From Malacoplasma sp. (GTDB lineage Bacteria; Bacillota_I; Bacilli_A; Mycoplasmatales; Mycoplasmoidaceae): 25,959 nt of DNA. Both the position numbers and the translations under genes were made by a program. How positions within the stretch are numbered: the first letter of the stretch is position 1; each line of letters starts with the position of its first letter. The stretch lies in assembly GCA_029258015.1 (NCBI GenBank), contig JARHZT010000016.1:1-25959 (forward strand), read 5' to 3'. Below the pieces are notes generated by a model, which did not search any database, was not told the DNA's origin, and saw nothing but the letters and a program-made list of their open reading frames with translations. Below are positions 7,954 to 19,378 of this stretch, in pieces.

Positions 7954-8670
7954 ATGCAACATATACAAAAATTATTATCTAGAAGTTCTGAAAGAAATTA
8001 TAAAGAAAATAAAATAGAACAAGAAAAAATAGATTATATATACAAAGTTATAAATAGTTCTCCAACAAGCAACAACAGTCATGATTATTCTGTAATAAAT
8101 GTTGCTGATAAAGAATTAAGAAGAAAAATATCATTTTATTTAGATACTCAAAAACATATAGTTGATGCACCATTATTTCTTCTTTTTGTTGCCGATTCAA
8201 ATAGACTTAAATATTTATCTAATAAACTTAATAGTTCTAAAAAATTTAACAATAGTTTGAATAGTTTAATAACTTCATGTGGTGATGCATTCATAGCAGC
8301 TTCATTTGCACATTCAGCAGCATTAAGTTTAGATCTTCATTCATGTTTTGTAGGAATAGTTAGAGGTAGCATTCCAGAAATATGTAAATCATTAAACTTA
8401 AATGAAAATATGATACCAATAATTGGTTTAACAATAGGATACGGTAAACAATCAAATATAACAAAACCAAAGATAAACCACATTTATGAAGATAAATATA
8501 ATTTAGAAACTGTTTTTAATGAAGTAGAACAATATGAACTAGATATGAATAAGTATTATAAAGAAAGAGAAAATAGTGATAAAAAATGATCAGAAACCTT
8601 AATAAAATCATATGACATAGGTTCTGATCAAGTTGATAAAGAAATACTAAAAAAATGAAATATTAAATAA
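7954..8670 (+). CDS. NfsA-like nitroreductase family protein
   Basis: The 238-residue protein fits the FMN-dependent nitroreductase superfamily. It has RSSERNYKEN near the start, SSPTSNNSHDY for the flavin-binding region, GDAFIAASFAHSAALSLDL in the core helix, and FVGIVRGSIPEICKSLNL then GLTIGYGKQ, a pattern seen in NfsA-type NADPH oxidoreductases. These cytoplasmic enzymes reduce nitro compounds, quinones or flavins; the natural substrate is unknown here. Two TGA codons are Trp (residues 212 and 235), so the standard code would lose the last 27 residues. The start has AAAGGA a few bases upstream. It is one of the few plus-strand genes and overlaps the end of yqeH by 8 bases in convergent orientation. 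Confidence 0.88.
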
Positions 8671-9742
8671 TAGATTTTTCAAATAATCTAACATCAATAT
8701 TTTTAGGAAACTCAATTTTTATATTTTTTATATTTTTAAAACTAACAATTCCTAAACCATTTATAAAAAAGAAAAACTTACAATCTTCTTTTAAGTCTTT
8801 AAATTGGTTAATTTTAAAACCTTCATTATTATCAAGATGAATTGCAAATATTTCATCTTTTTTATTTTCTATCTTTTCCAAATTTTTTACATTTGTTCTA
8901 TGAATTATAAAATTATCTGGAACAAAAAATTGAATTGAATTAGGTTTTCCTTCATATAGTGTTTCACAATAAATTTTTGCTACATCTTCTAAAAAGAAAA
9001 TTTGATTATTATCTTTTAAAGCATAGTTTTTAAAAACCATCTTTTTAAAATTTATCTTATTTTCTGATTTGCAGATAGATAAAAAGTTTTTGTCATTGCT
9101 ATACCCCGGAGTATCTATAACACTTGTAAATTTATCTAATTTTATTTTAGATAAATTTAATGTTGTATTTTTAATATAACTTACTGATAACACTTCTTCT
9201 TTTTTATTAAATGAAAGTAATGCATTTATTAAACTAGATTTACCGACATTTGTTTTTCCTACCATATAAACTTTTTTATTTTTTTTAGATTCATTTTTAA
9301 TTCATCTATCTATTTCACTAATTTTAAATTTATCTACTGCATCATAGAAAATAACATTTTGATTTCAACCTAAATCTTTTATAGTTGAACCTACAGTCAT
9401 CATTACTTCATTTACTTTTTTAAGTTTTTTGAAAAAATTAATTTTATTTACAACTATTAATAAATTCTTATTATTTTTGAATTTATCCATTAATGAATTT
9501 TCTATATCAAAAATATCTACAACCAAAACAATTGATCCTAAATTAAAATCTATTTCTTCTAATGTATTTTCAATCATTGTATTATCAACATTATCATTAT
9601 TTAAAATTCCATAATTTTTTAATTGAAAACATCTTTTACATAATTTAGTTTTTTCAGTTAATTTTTCGACATATGATGGATTATTTTTATCTTTAGAAAA
9701 AAACTGCCCACATCCTAAACATTTTTTATTATAGTTATTCAT
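8663..9742 (-). CDS. yqeH: Ribosome biogenesis GTPase YqeH
   Basis: The 359-residue protein is a circularly permuted GTPase of the YqeH type, which in Bacillus takes part in 30S assembly. A zinc knuckle at the N-terminus has Cys8, Cys11, Cys35 and Cys38. The G4 motif comes first as NKIN (99-102); the usual form ends in Asp. Then come GKTNVGKS (162-169, G1) and DTPG (210-213, G3). The C-terminal part is a beta-rich YqeH-type domain ending in FPKNIDVRLFEKSII. TGA codons at residues 126 and 147 are Trp; without them the gene appears as two pieces. AAGGA precedes the ATG. It lies 23 bases after the GNAT-fusion gene and probably ends the parE-parC transcript. No terminator is visible after it. Confidence 0.95.
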
Positions 9743-9765
9743 AAATTTGTTCCTTACTTTTATTA

Positions 9766-10659
9766 TTAGTTAAATCTTTTTTCAAAAATTATAATTTCAC
9801 CTTTTTCATCACTTAAATTTCCAATTGATTTGAAATCTAATTTTTTCAATAGTCCAATTGATTTTATATTTTTTTTATATGCAGTACATATAAATTTAGT
9901 TTTTGGTTTTTTAGTTTCTACATGAACCATTAGTTCATCAATCATTTCACTAGCATAACCTTGTCTTTGAAATTCTTTACCTATGGTAAATCCCATAAAA
10001 TATTCTTTAGAAACCAATGTATTACTTATAAAAAATTCTCCAATAATTTCGTCTGTCTCTTTTAATGCAACAGCAAACAATGCAACACTATCAAAAATAT
10101 CTTTTTTACTGTTTTCTAAAAACATCTTTAAAATATCTTCTTTCGAAAAACAATCATATGTTTGATAAACATTAATCTCTGGATTATTTCTGTATTGATA
10201 TACAAAATCTAAATCTTTATCTTCAAAATGTCTAAGAATTAATCTTTCTGTTTGTATGAATCCTTTTGTGTTTTCATTTTGCATTTCGTTAAATCTTTTT
10301 ATTTCTGTTTCATTTACAGCATTTTGAAAAATTCTCATCAAACTACCTCATGAATATATAGGGAAGAAATAACACTTGTTTAAAACATCTTCTAATTGAC
10401 TTGTATTAACCTCTATATCCTTTAGCATCTTTTTAACCTTTTTATGAAAATAATAAGAATTAGCAAAATGAGTTACTATCCACAAAACTATTAAACATAT
10501 AGAAATAATAAAATAAGGTTTATCAAAAACACTTTTACTATTATCTGCTAGTCCTATACCTGCAAAAATAAGTGCCAATACAATTAAAAAATATGACATA
10601 TATTCATATGTCATAGCTTTTTTACAATATTTAATAATATTTTTATACTGAATGTCCAT
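9766..10659 (-). CDS. GNAT acetyltransferase fused to an N-terminal two-TM domain
   Basis: Read with TGA as Trp (Trp104), this is one 297-residue protein. With the standard code it splits into a 103-residue membrane protein and a separate acetyltransferase. The first part has two hydrophobic segments (about 21-38 and 49-67) and a charged stretch with KKVKKMLKDIE. The second part (about 137-297) is a RimJ/RimL-type GNAT domain. It begins TERLILRHFEDKDLDF and has the acetyl-CoA pyrophosphate loop QRQGYA (231-236), then AYKKNIKSIGLLKKLDF. The substrate is unknown. The internal ATG at Met108 has no convincing ribosome binding site. The start at 10659 also lacks one. The gene lies between parC and yqeH on the same strand, 43 and 23 bases away. 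Confidence 0.8.
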
Positions 10660-10702
10660 ATTAAATTATTTTATATTCATAAATCATAATTTATTTAAAA
10701 AA

Positions 10703-13426
10703 TTAAAAATCATTACTAGAATCTTCAGAATCTGTTAAATCAAACAATGTACTTTCTTCATGTTCATTGCCATATTCTTTTTTGTTTTCAGAACTATTAT
10801 TAACACTTAAGTTTAAATTAATATCTTCTACTGTTTCTTCTTTTTTATCTTCTTTAAAGAAACCATTTTCTTCATCAACATAAATAAATTCTTTTTTAAC
10901 AGGTTGTTGATTAACAACAGCATTATTAGTTTGTTCTTTATTTTCTTTATTATTAGAAGGACCTGTTACAAAATTGTTATTTTCACTTATAGGAATAGTA
11001 TTTTTATCCACAAATACATAAGATGCTCTATATATAGATGAATTAACAGCTCCAAAAGAACTCATTCTAGAATTTGTTTCACTTATAGGAATATCTGATG
11101 GTTTAACTTCAACAACATTATTTTCTGTTTGTAAATAAACATTTGCTCTGCCACCAACCATAACTGCAGAATTAACAATATAAGGGTTAGATTCAACTTG
11201 TTGAAATATTCTTCTTCCCAATGTTGCTCTATTTGTGTGAGTTACATCATTAATATGAATTCTTTTACCACCACGATTTGAAACTATTAATAAAAAGTTT
11301 TCATTAAGTGGAATAGGTGTAACAGATGCTACAAAATCATTATTTTTTAAATTCATGTTTTTAACACCTGTTGCAGTCTTTCCAACTATTGGAACTTCAT
11401 TTATAAAGTATTTAATTGCATATCCTGTTTCTGAAATAGAAATCAATTCTGAAAAGTTTTTATTTAATATATGAGCATTAATTACTTCATCATTATTTTT
11501 TAAATTAATATAAGTGGATGATTTAGCATTTTTAGTTAATGTAAAATCTTGCAAAACCATTCTCTTTATAAAAGAATTTCTTGTGGCTATTAATAGTTCA
11601 GTATCTATATTTGAATATTTATTAACAGCAAATGCTAATATAGTTTTTTCAAATGATTCAATAGTTACAATATCATTTATATGAATTCCATTATCTCTAA
11701 GTTTAGTCATCTTAATCTTATGAGCTGGGATTGTAATACACTTACCTTTATTTGTTAAACATACCAAATAATCCAATGTAGACATTTTAAACATATCCAC
11801 AAATAAATCAGTTTCTTTTATTCTTGCCCTTTTTAAATCTAATTCAGTCAAGTTTTGATCATGAACAAATTTTATGTAATTATCTCTTGTTACAATACAT
11901 GTACCTTTAACTTCTTGAATAATATCTTCAGTTGTAATTTCTATCTCTTCAACCTTATCTTCTAATAATGATTTTCTTTTGCAAGACATTTCTTTTTTAA
12001 AGTCATTCATTATTGTACAGATATGTTGATTTCTAAAATCTTGAGAATTAATTAATTGTTCTTTAATGGCTATAAAACTTAATAATTCTTCATATTCTTT
12101 TTTTAATTTATTAGTATCATATGAAGTTAATACATAAAGTCTTAAATTAACAATTGCTTCTGATTGTCTTTCATTTACATGAAAATATGATTCAATCTTA
12201 TTTTTAGCTTCATCTTTTGAACTTGAGCTTTTAATTAATTGAACTAGCATATCAATTTCACTAATTGCTTTAATTAACCCTTCAAGTATTTCTTTTCTTA
12301 TTAATGCTTTGTTTAAATCAAACTGAGCAGATTTGATAACTATTTCATTTGTGTGAGTTATAAATGAATCCAATATTTCTAACAATCCAGCTTGTACTGG
12401 TTTTCTATCTTTAATTAAAACGATGTTAGCAGTATATGAAATTTGCAATTGAGTTTTTTTAAACAAAATAGTTTTAATTATTTCAGTATCTTTATTTGTT
12501 TCAAACTCTAAAAAGATTGATATCCCCGCTTTATCAGAATCATCTCTTACTTCTTTAAATCCTGGGATTTCATTATTTATCCTTAATTCATCTAATACTT
12601 TTACAATGTTTGATTTATTAGTATCGTAAGGAATTTCTTTAACTATTAATCTTTTAATTTTATTAGATCTTGTAGGTTCTTCTTCAATTCTGGCTCTAAT
12701 AAAAAATTTACCCTTACCAGTTTTATAAATATCTTCAATTCCTTCTTTTCCAATAATAGTCCCACCTGTTGGAAAATCTGGACCTTTAATTATTGAAGAA
12801 AGAGTTTTTAGTGTTGAATTAGGATTTTTAATTCTGTGAATTACACCTTCAATAACTTCATTAAAGTTGAATGGAGGAATATTTGTAGCATAACCTGCAG
12901 CAATCCCTGTAGCACCATTAATTAGAATGTTTGGTAATAGTGAAGGTAATACTGATGGTTCTTTTTCAGAATCATCAAAGTTAGGAATGAATTTAACAGT
13001 ATCTTTAGCAATATCATCCATCATGTATTGCCCAAACTTTGATAAACGACACTCAGTATAACGCATTGCAGCTGCTGAGTCTCCATCAATAGAACCTTTA
13101 TTACCTTGCATATCTAACAAAGGAATATTATTCTTTCATTCCTGAGCCATTCTAACCATAGCATCATAAATTGAACTATCACCATGTGGGTGGTACTTAC
13201 CAATAACTTCCCCAACTGTTCTAGCTGATTTTTTATATGGTTTGTCATAATTGATTTTCAATTCATTCATAGCATATAAAATTCTTCTTTGAACTGGTTT
13301 TAATCCATCTCTAATATCTGGTAATGCTCTATCTTGAATAATATATTTTGCATACTTTCCAAAACTTTCAGACATTATGTCATCAAGTGATCTATTTCAT
13401 ATTTTATTATCATTATTATTTGACAT
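10703..13426 (-). CDS. parC: DNA topoisomerase IV subunit A
   Basis: The 907-residue protein is the DNA-cutting subunit of topoisomerase IV, which unlinks daughter chromosomes. It has RALPDIRDGLKPVQRRILYAM (33-53) and the quinolone region KYHPHGDSSIYDAM with Ser84 and Asp88. The catalytic tyrosine is Tyr123 in AAMRYTE. The C-terminal beta-pinwheel carries SNRGGKRIHIN rather than the GyrA box, which together with the parE neighbour favours ParC over GyrA. The start at 13426 (MSNNNDNKIW) precedes the in-frame MSESF and lies 4 bases after the parE stop, suggesting translational coupling. TGA Trp codons include residues 10 and 97. The last 95 or so residues are an acidic, Asn/Ser/Glu-rich tail ending SEDSSNDF, not part of the usual domain set. 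Confidence 0.96.
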
Positions 13427-13430
13427 ATTT

Positions 13431-15329
13431 TTAACTCTCTAATTCAAAATCTAAGTTATCATTAATTCATTCTTTTCTCTTGCTTGAATCATCACCCATT
13501 AATGTAGCTACTCTTCTTTCTGTTAATGCAGCATCTTCTATTGATACTTGTATTAATTGTCTAGTATCTGGATTCATTGTAGTATCTCATAATTGTTCAG
13601 CATTCATTTCACCTAACCCTTTATATCTTTGAATTTCATAACTTGGATTTTTTTCTTTTAATTCATTTAATTCTCAATCTTCTCAAGCATAAAACTCTTT
13701 TTTATTTTTAGTATTTAAAAGTTTATATAAAGGCGGTAACGCTATATAAACATTTCCATTTTCAATAAGTGGTTTCATGTATCTGTAAAAGAAGGTTAAT
13801 AATAAAATTCTAATGTGAGCCCCATCAGTATCCGCATCTGTCATAATTATGATTTTGTTATACTTTACGGACTTCAAATCAAAATCAGATCCAATACTTC
13901 CACCAATTGAAGAAATAATAGTTGCAATTTCTTCATTTTTTAACAAGTCTTTTAAAACAGCTTTTTCAACATTTATTACTTTACCTTTTAATGGTAATAT
14001 TGCTTGATACTTTTTATCTCTACCAAGTTTTGCACTACCACCAGCAGAATCCCCTTCAACCAAAAATAATTCAGTAATATCAGAATCTCTAGATTGGCAT
14101 GGAGTTAATTTCCCAGATAATGTTCTTTCTTTTTTTTGTCCTTTTAATTGTTTAACTTCTTCTCTAGCTTTTCTAGCAGCTATTCTAGCTTCTCTTGATA
14201 AGTATGCTTTTTCAATAATAGATTTAGCATCTTTTTTATTTTCTTCTAATCAATATGTTAGTTTATTTTTAACAACATTTTTTACAGTACCATATGCTTC
14301 TTGAGTAAATAATTTATTTTTAGTTTGTCCTTCATAAGAAATTAATCTTTCAGGCACTTTAACTGCAATAACAGCAACCAATCCTTCTCTAAAGTCACTA
14401 CCTTCAAAATTCTTTTCTTTTTCTTTTAATAACTTTCACTTTCTAGCATATTCATTTAAAGTTTCAGTTAGTGCTACTTTAAATCCAGTTTCATGAGTAC
14501 CACCTTCTTTTGTTTTTACAGAATTTGCAAAAGAAACAAAAGTATCTGTGCTTCCATCATTGTATTGAAATGCAACTTCTGCTTCAATATCATTTTCTTT
14601 TCCTGTAATATAAACAGTTTCAGAAATTGTATTTTGTCCTGAATTAATAAATTTAACATATTCACTAATTCCATTTTCAGCAAAAAATTCATCCCTTTTA
14701 TTTGTTTGTTCGTTTATAAAAATTATTTTTAAACCTTTAAATAAAAATGAAGTTTCTTGTACTCTTTCATGAATTGTATTCGCTGAAAAAGCAATGCTTT
14801 TAAAAATAGTTGGATCTGGCATAAAAGTTACACATGTACCAGTTTGTCTTGTTGTTCCAATTATTTTAGATTTTTGAACTATTTTTCCACCATCTTGGTA
14901 TTTAGATTCAAAAATCTTTCCTTCTCTTTTAACAACAACTACCATTCAAGATGACAAAGCATTTACAACAGAGCTACCAACCCCATGTAAACCACCAGAC
15001 ATTTTATATGCATCTTCACTAAACTTACCACCAGCATGCAGTGTTGTAAAAACTGTATCTATAGTAGACATCTTAGTTTTAGGATGAATTCCTGTTGGTA
15101 TCCCTCTACCATTATCTTCAATAGAAAAAGAACCATCCTTATGAAGTGTTAATTTAATGGTGTTACAAACACCAGCCATAACTTCATCAACAGAGTTATC
15201 AAGGATTTCTCATATTAAATGGTGTAATCCTCTTTGGTCTGTTGAACCAATATACATCCCAGGTCTTTTCCTAACAGGATCTAGCCCTTCAAGGACTTTA
15301 ATATCACTTTCTTTATAACTTACTGACAT
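13431..15329 (-). CDS. parE: DNA topoisomerase IV subunit B
   Basis: The 632-residue protein is the ATPase subunit of topoisomerase IV. The GHKL fold has EILDNSVDE (41-49), DNGRGIPTGIHP and GGLHGVGSSVVNALS for ATP binding. The TOPRIM domain has EGDSAGG (425-431) and TDADTDG with Asp498, Asp500 and Asp502 for metal. The C-terminal part includes YKGLGEMN. The length fits ParE rather than longer GyrB forms. TGA Trp codons break the standard frame at several points. The start at 15329 has AGAAGGG upstream. parC follows 4 bases later. An 18-base-pair imperfect inverted repeat lies at 15375-15422 in the upstream spacer. Confidence 0.96.
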
Positions 15330-15374
15330 AATACCCTTCTAAAAAATCAAAATTATCAAATTATCTATACTATT

Positions 15375-15422
15375 AAAACTTTATTGATATTAATACAAAA
15401 TTAATATTATGCATAAAGTTTT
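15375..15422. repeat. Inverted repeat in the parE upstream region
   Basis: AAAACTTTAT (15375-15384) pairs with ATAAAGTTTT (15413-15422). An inner ATATTAAT (15387-15394) pairs with ATTAATAT (15400-15407) around ACAAA. Small unpaired bulges separate the two stems. It lies 46 bases before the parE ATG and could be a 5'-UTR hairpin or an operator. Confidence 0.6.
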
Positions 15423-15442
15423 AACAAAATAATAAAAAAAAT

Positions 15443-15477
15443 AAAAAAACAACTAAGTTTTTTTAGTTGTTTTTTTT
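15443..15477 (-). terminator. Terminator after lon
   Basis: AACAACTA (15448-15455) and TAGTTGTT (15464-15471) form the stem, with A and T runs on both flanks, so it looks able to work in either direction. It begins at the lon stop codon. Confidence 0.75.
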
Positions 15478-17803
15478 ATTTAAATAAACTGTTGTAAACA
15501 TCATCATATGTATCAACAAGTGTAATCTTGATCTTAGATTTAACTTCTTCTGGAACATCATCTAAATATCTTTCGTCATCTTTAGGCATAAAGATGTTGT
15601 CTGCTCCACCACGATATGCTGATATAGTTTTTTCTTTAACACCACCAATAATTAAAACACGACCTCTTAAAGTAATTTCTCCAGTCATTGCCACATTACT
15701 TGGTATTTTTTTATTTTTTAATGCTGACAAGATCGCAGTAGTTAATGCAATACCAGCACTTGGACCATCTTTTGGAATTCCACCACTTGGAACGTGAATG
15801 TGTAAATCAATATTTGCAAAGATTTCAGGATCAATCTCAAATTTGTCAGCATTAGCTTTAACATATCCTAATGCAACATTTGCAGATTCTTTCATAGTTT
15901 CTTTTAAATTACCTGTTAAGATAATTTTTCCTTTTCCTTTAGAGAACGTTACTTCAATTGGTAATAAGTCACCACCAGCCGATGTATAAGCCATTCCATT
16001 TACAACACCAGGAATTGGTTCTTTATCTTTAACTGTGTAATCATATAATTCTTTTTTCAAGTATTTTTTAACTTCTTCTATTCCAATAGTTTCATTTTGG
16101 ATTTCATTTTTTTGTTGTCTTACAACAAACTTTCTAGATATTTGTCTAGTACATCTTTCAAGTTCTCTCACACCAGCTTCTCTAGTGTATCTTTTGATAA
16201 TGTAAGATAAACCTTCATCAGTATAAATTAATTCATCATTTTTAATACCTGATTCAGTTAAAACTTTTTTCACAAGATAATTTTTAGCAATTGATAATTT
16301 TTCATTTTCAGTATATGAACTTAATCTAATTATTTCTAATCTATCATGTAATGGACCCGGGATATTTTCTTCATAGTTAGCTGTTGCAATAAATAATACA
16401 TTTGATAAGTCATAATCTTCTTCAATGTAGTTATCACTATAACGACAATTTTGTTCTGGATCTAATATATCTAGCAATGCACTTGCTGGATCACCTCTAT
16501 GATCGTGTGCTAGTTTATCAATTTCATCTAATAAGAATAATGGATTAACAACACCAGCTTTGCTCATAGCTTTAATAATTCTTCCAGGCATAGCTCCAAT
16601 ATATGTTTTTCTATGACCCTTTAATTCACTTTCATCACGCATACCACCTAAAGATGCTTTAACAAATTTCTTATTTAATGCATCTGCAATTGATTTTGCT
16701 AATGAAGTTTTACCAACCCCTGGAGGACCAACTAAACAAATGATTGAACCTTTAACATTAGGAGATTTCATTCTAACAGCTAAATACTCAATAATTCTTT
16801 CTTTAACTTTTTCTAATCCATAGTGATTTTCGTCCAATACTTTTTCAACATCAATTAATGATTTAACATCTTCAGTTTTTTCTCAATATGGAAGTTGCAT
16901 TAATCAATCAATATATGTTTTAGTGATTGAATATTCATTTGAATTGCTAGCAGATTCCATTTTATTCAATTCAGATAAAATTCTTTTTTTGATGTTATCT
17001 GGATAAGGATTGTTACGGATTTTTTCTCTAATAAAATCAGCATCATCTTCTTTAGATGAAATATCACCTAATTCTTCTTTTATTGCTCTTACTCTTTCAC
17101 GTAAATAAAATTCTTTTTGTTGTTTTGAAAGATTGTTGCTAATTTTTTTAGAAATTGCTGCATCAATTTCTTTAGCACTTTCTTCATTTATAGTACCTAA
17201 ATAAATTGTTTTTACTCTATCATTAATATTTGTCTTTTCTAAAATATCTTGTTTATCAGATCAACTAAAATCTAAAATAATCGGAAGTCAGTTTAAAAAT
17301 TCAATTTTAGCTTCTTTTGAAACTAATGCTTTTTTAGAATTGAATTTAGGGTTAATGTCTGGATAATCTAAAAATTCTTTTTCATACATTCCAACTAGTT
17401 CATTAACTTGTTCTTCTGTACCCTTTGTCATTTTATTATTATCATTTAACTCTGAGTATTCAGCTTTAAAGAAATCATCATCTTCAATAAATTTATTAAT
17501 CTTAACTTTTTTGATTCCTGTAAACATAACAGTATAAGAACCATCTTCAAATGTTTTCACTATTTCAAATGAACATAATGTTCCTATTTTAAATATGTCA
17601 TTTTTTCCAGGCGAATCAATTGATGGATTCTTTTGAGAAACTAAGATAATGTCCATTTTGTTAGAAGCACAATTATCTAATGCTTTAATAGATTTATCTC
17701 TTCCAACATCAACACTTAATTTAACCTTAGGAAAAACAATAATACCCCTTGTAATTAATAAATTACATACTTTACTATTTGAATCGTTTTTCTTTGTATT
17801 CAT
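15476..17803 (-). CDS. lon: ATP-dependent protease Lon
   Basis: The 775-residue protein is the cytoplasmic AAA+ serine protease Lon, which degrades misfolded and regulatory proteins. The N-terminal substrate domain has GIIVFPKVKLSV. The Walker A motif is GPPGVGKT (359-366), and Walker B is LFLLDEID. The proteolytic Ser-Lys pair is Ser682 in PKDGPSAG and Lys725 in GGVKEK. The length is normal. TGA Trp codons split it in the standard code. The start at 17803 has a strong GGAGG site. A CIRCE operator and a TATAAT -10 lie upstream, so HrcA heat-shock control is likely. It stands alone between terminators. Confidence 0.97.
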
Positions 17804-17848
17804 GTATTAAAACCTCCAATAAGTTTATATACCTTTTCATTATGCTTA

Positions 17849-17854
17849 ATTATA
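17849..17854 (-). promoter_or_regulatory. lon promoter -10 element
   Basis: Minus-strand TATAAT lies 46 bases before the lon ATG and 8 bases downstream of CIRCE. The CIRCE element would cover the spacer and -35 region, as expected for HrcA repression. Confidence 0.6.
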
Positions 17855-17862
17855 CATAAAAA

Positions 17863-17889
17863 TTAGCACACTTACTATATAAGTGATAA
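17863..17889 (-). promoter_or_regulatory. CIRCE operator (HrcA binding site) upstream of lon
   Basis: On the minus strand TTATCACTT and GTGTGCTAA are separated by exactly 9 bases. The consensus is TTAGCACTC-N9-GAGTGCTAA, so 7 of 9 and 8 of 9 positions agree. CIRCE sites precede lon and chaperone genes in other mycoplasmas. Confidence 0.85.
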
Positions 17890-17892
17890 AAA

Positions 17893-17926
17893 AATAAAAC
17901 ATATTTTTTACAAAATATGTTTTATT
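17893..17926 (-). terminator. Terminator after tig
   Basis: A perfect 15-base stem (17893-17907 with 17912-17926, four-base loop) is followed on the minus strand by a T-run. It lies directly downstream of the tig stop codon and touches the CIRCE region of lon. Confidence 0.75.
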
Positions 17927-17929
17927 AAA

Positions 17930-19243
17930 TTATTTCTTTTTTTCTTCTAAATATTTTTCACTTAAGAATTTGTAAGCTTTTTCTTTTAAGATTTGTTCTC
18001 TAACTTTTTTCATTACAAGTTTTTCTTCTTCAACTTCTTTAGCGTCAACATTTAATTGTTTAGCATATTGATCAATTGCTTTATCTAATTCATCTTTTTC
18101 AATTTCAATTTTTTCAATTTTAGATATTTCAATGAATAACACTGATAATTGTACAGCTTGTAAAATTTCAGCTTTTTGTTTAGCTTCAAAATCTCCATAG
18201 TTCATTCCAAAACTTTGAATTATTTTACTAAAGTCTTCGATTGTTTTTGCTTGGAATTGACTCATGAAGTAGTTCAATCTTGTTGAATATATTTTTTTAA
18301 TTAAACTATCTGGAATACTTGGATCAATTTTTGATTCTTTTAATAATTGAGTAATTAATTCTTGACTCTTAGCATTTTTGAAGTTGTTTTTATTAGCTTC
18401 TTCTAATTCTTTTTTAACATGTGCTTTTAACTCAGAAACTGTTTTAACATTTTCAATATTTAGTTTAGATACATATTCATCATCTAATTTTGGTTTTTCT
18501 ATTACATTAACAACATTTACTTCAGTTTCAAATTTAGCTTTTTTACCAGCTAATTCTTTAGCATGGTATTCTTTTGGGAATGTAACATTTACATCTTTCT
18601 TATCACCAGCTTTTAACCCAACTAGTTGATCTTCAAATGTATCGATAAATGATTTAGAACCTAATTTTAATTCATAATTTTTAGCTTCTCCACCTGCAAA
18701 TGGTTTATCATCAACAAATCCTTTAAAGTTGATAATTACAGTATCTCCCATAGCGGCTGCTCCTTCTTTTGGAACAAGCATTTCATCTTTTTTAGTCATT
18801 TCATTAATTTTATTTTCAACATCTTTATCAGTTACTTTATTAAGCTTAGTTTCAAATTTGAAATCTTTATATTTAACATCAACTTTTGGTCAAAGGTAAA
18901 ATGAGAATTTAGCAACCAATGAATCAAAATCTACTTTTTCAATTGTAGTATCTGGAACATCATCTAAGAAGTTGTCTGATTCTTCTAAAAACTTTTCATT
19001 TTCAAACAAGAAATCCATCATGAAATCAATAGAACTGTTTACAGCATCATTCAACATTCTTGCCGGATCAATCATTTTCTTTAACATTTCAACTGGTACT
19101 TTACCAGGTCTAAAACCTTCAATCTTTACATTTTTACCAAGTTTTTTAAAACTTTTATTTTGGTAATCTTTTCATTCTTTGTCATTTAATTCAACAAAAA
19201 AACTTACGTTGTTTGTTTCTTTCTTTATATCTTTTATTTGCAT
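17930..19243 (-). CDS. tig: Trigger factor (ribosome-associated chaperone)
   Basis: The 437-residue protein is trigger factor, which binds nascent chains at the ribosome exit. The N-terminal ribosome-binding domain has the signature GFKPGKVP (43-50), a form of G-F-x-x-G-x-x-P. The FKBP-type peptidyl-prolyl isomerase domain runs from about 162 to 247 (GDTVIINFKGFVDDKPF through KKAKFETEVNVV). A helical C-terminal substrate domain follows with a Lys-rich end. A TGA codon encodes Trp at residue 119. The start at 19243 has GGAG nearby. A TATAAT on the minus strand (19262-19267) would give a very short leader. The gene is divergent from the two tRNA genes. Confidence 0.96.
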
Positions 19244-19261
19244 ATTAGCTCCAAACTATGA

Positions 19262-19267
19262 ATTATA
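19262..19267 (-). promoter_or_regulatory. Candidate tig promoter -10
   Basis: Minus-strand TATAAT lies 18 bases before the tig ATG, with no good -35 visible. The resulting leader would be very short. Confidence 0.35.
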
Positions 19268-19351
19268 TACATATCTAATAATAAAATAATTAATATATCT
19301 TTTTTAAAAGAAATTAAAAAAATTTATAATTTTTATGAAATAAACACAATA

Positions 19352-19357
19352 TATAAT
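19352..19357 (+). promoter_or_regulatory. Candidate tRNA promoter -10
   Basis: TATAAT on the plus strand lies 21 bases before the tRNA-Ile 5' end, a suitable distance for a short precursor. A clear -35 box is not seen. Confidence 0.4.
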
Positions 19358-19378
19358 ATAATTATTAAGTTGAATTAC

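Noticed and set aside
10348..10659. A separate 103-residue membrane protein ending before the GNAT gene
   Set aside because: Its stop is TGA, which is Trp in this organism, and the frame runs on into the GNAT domain.
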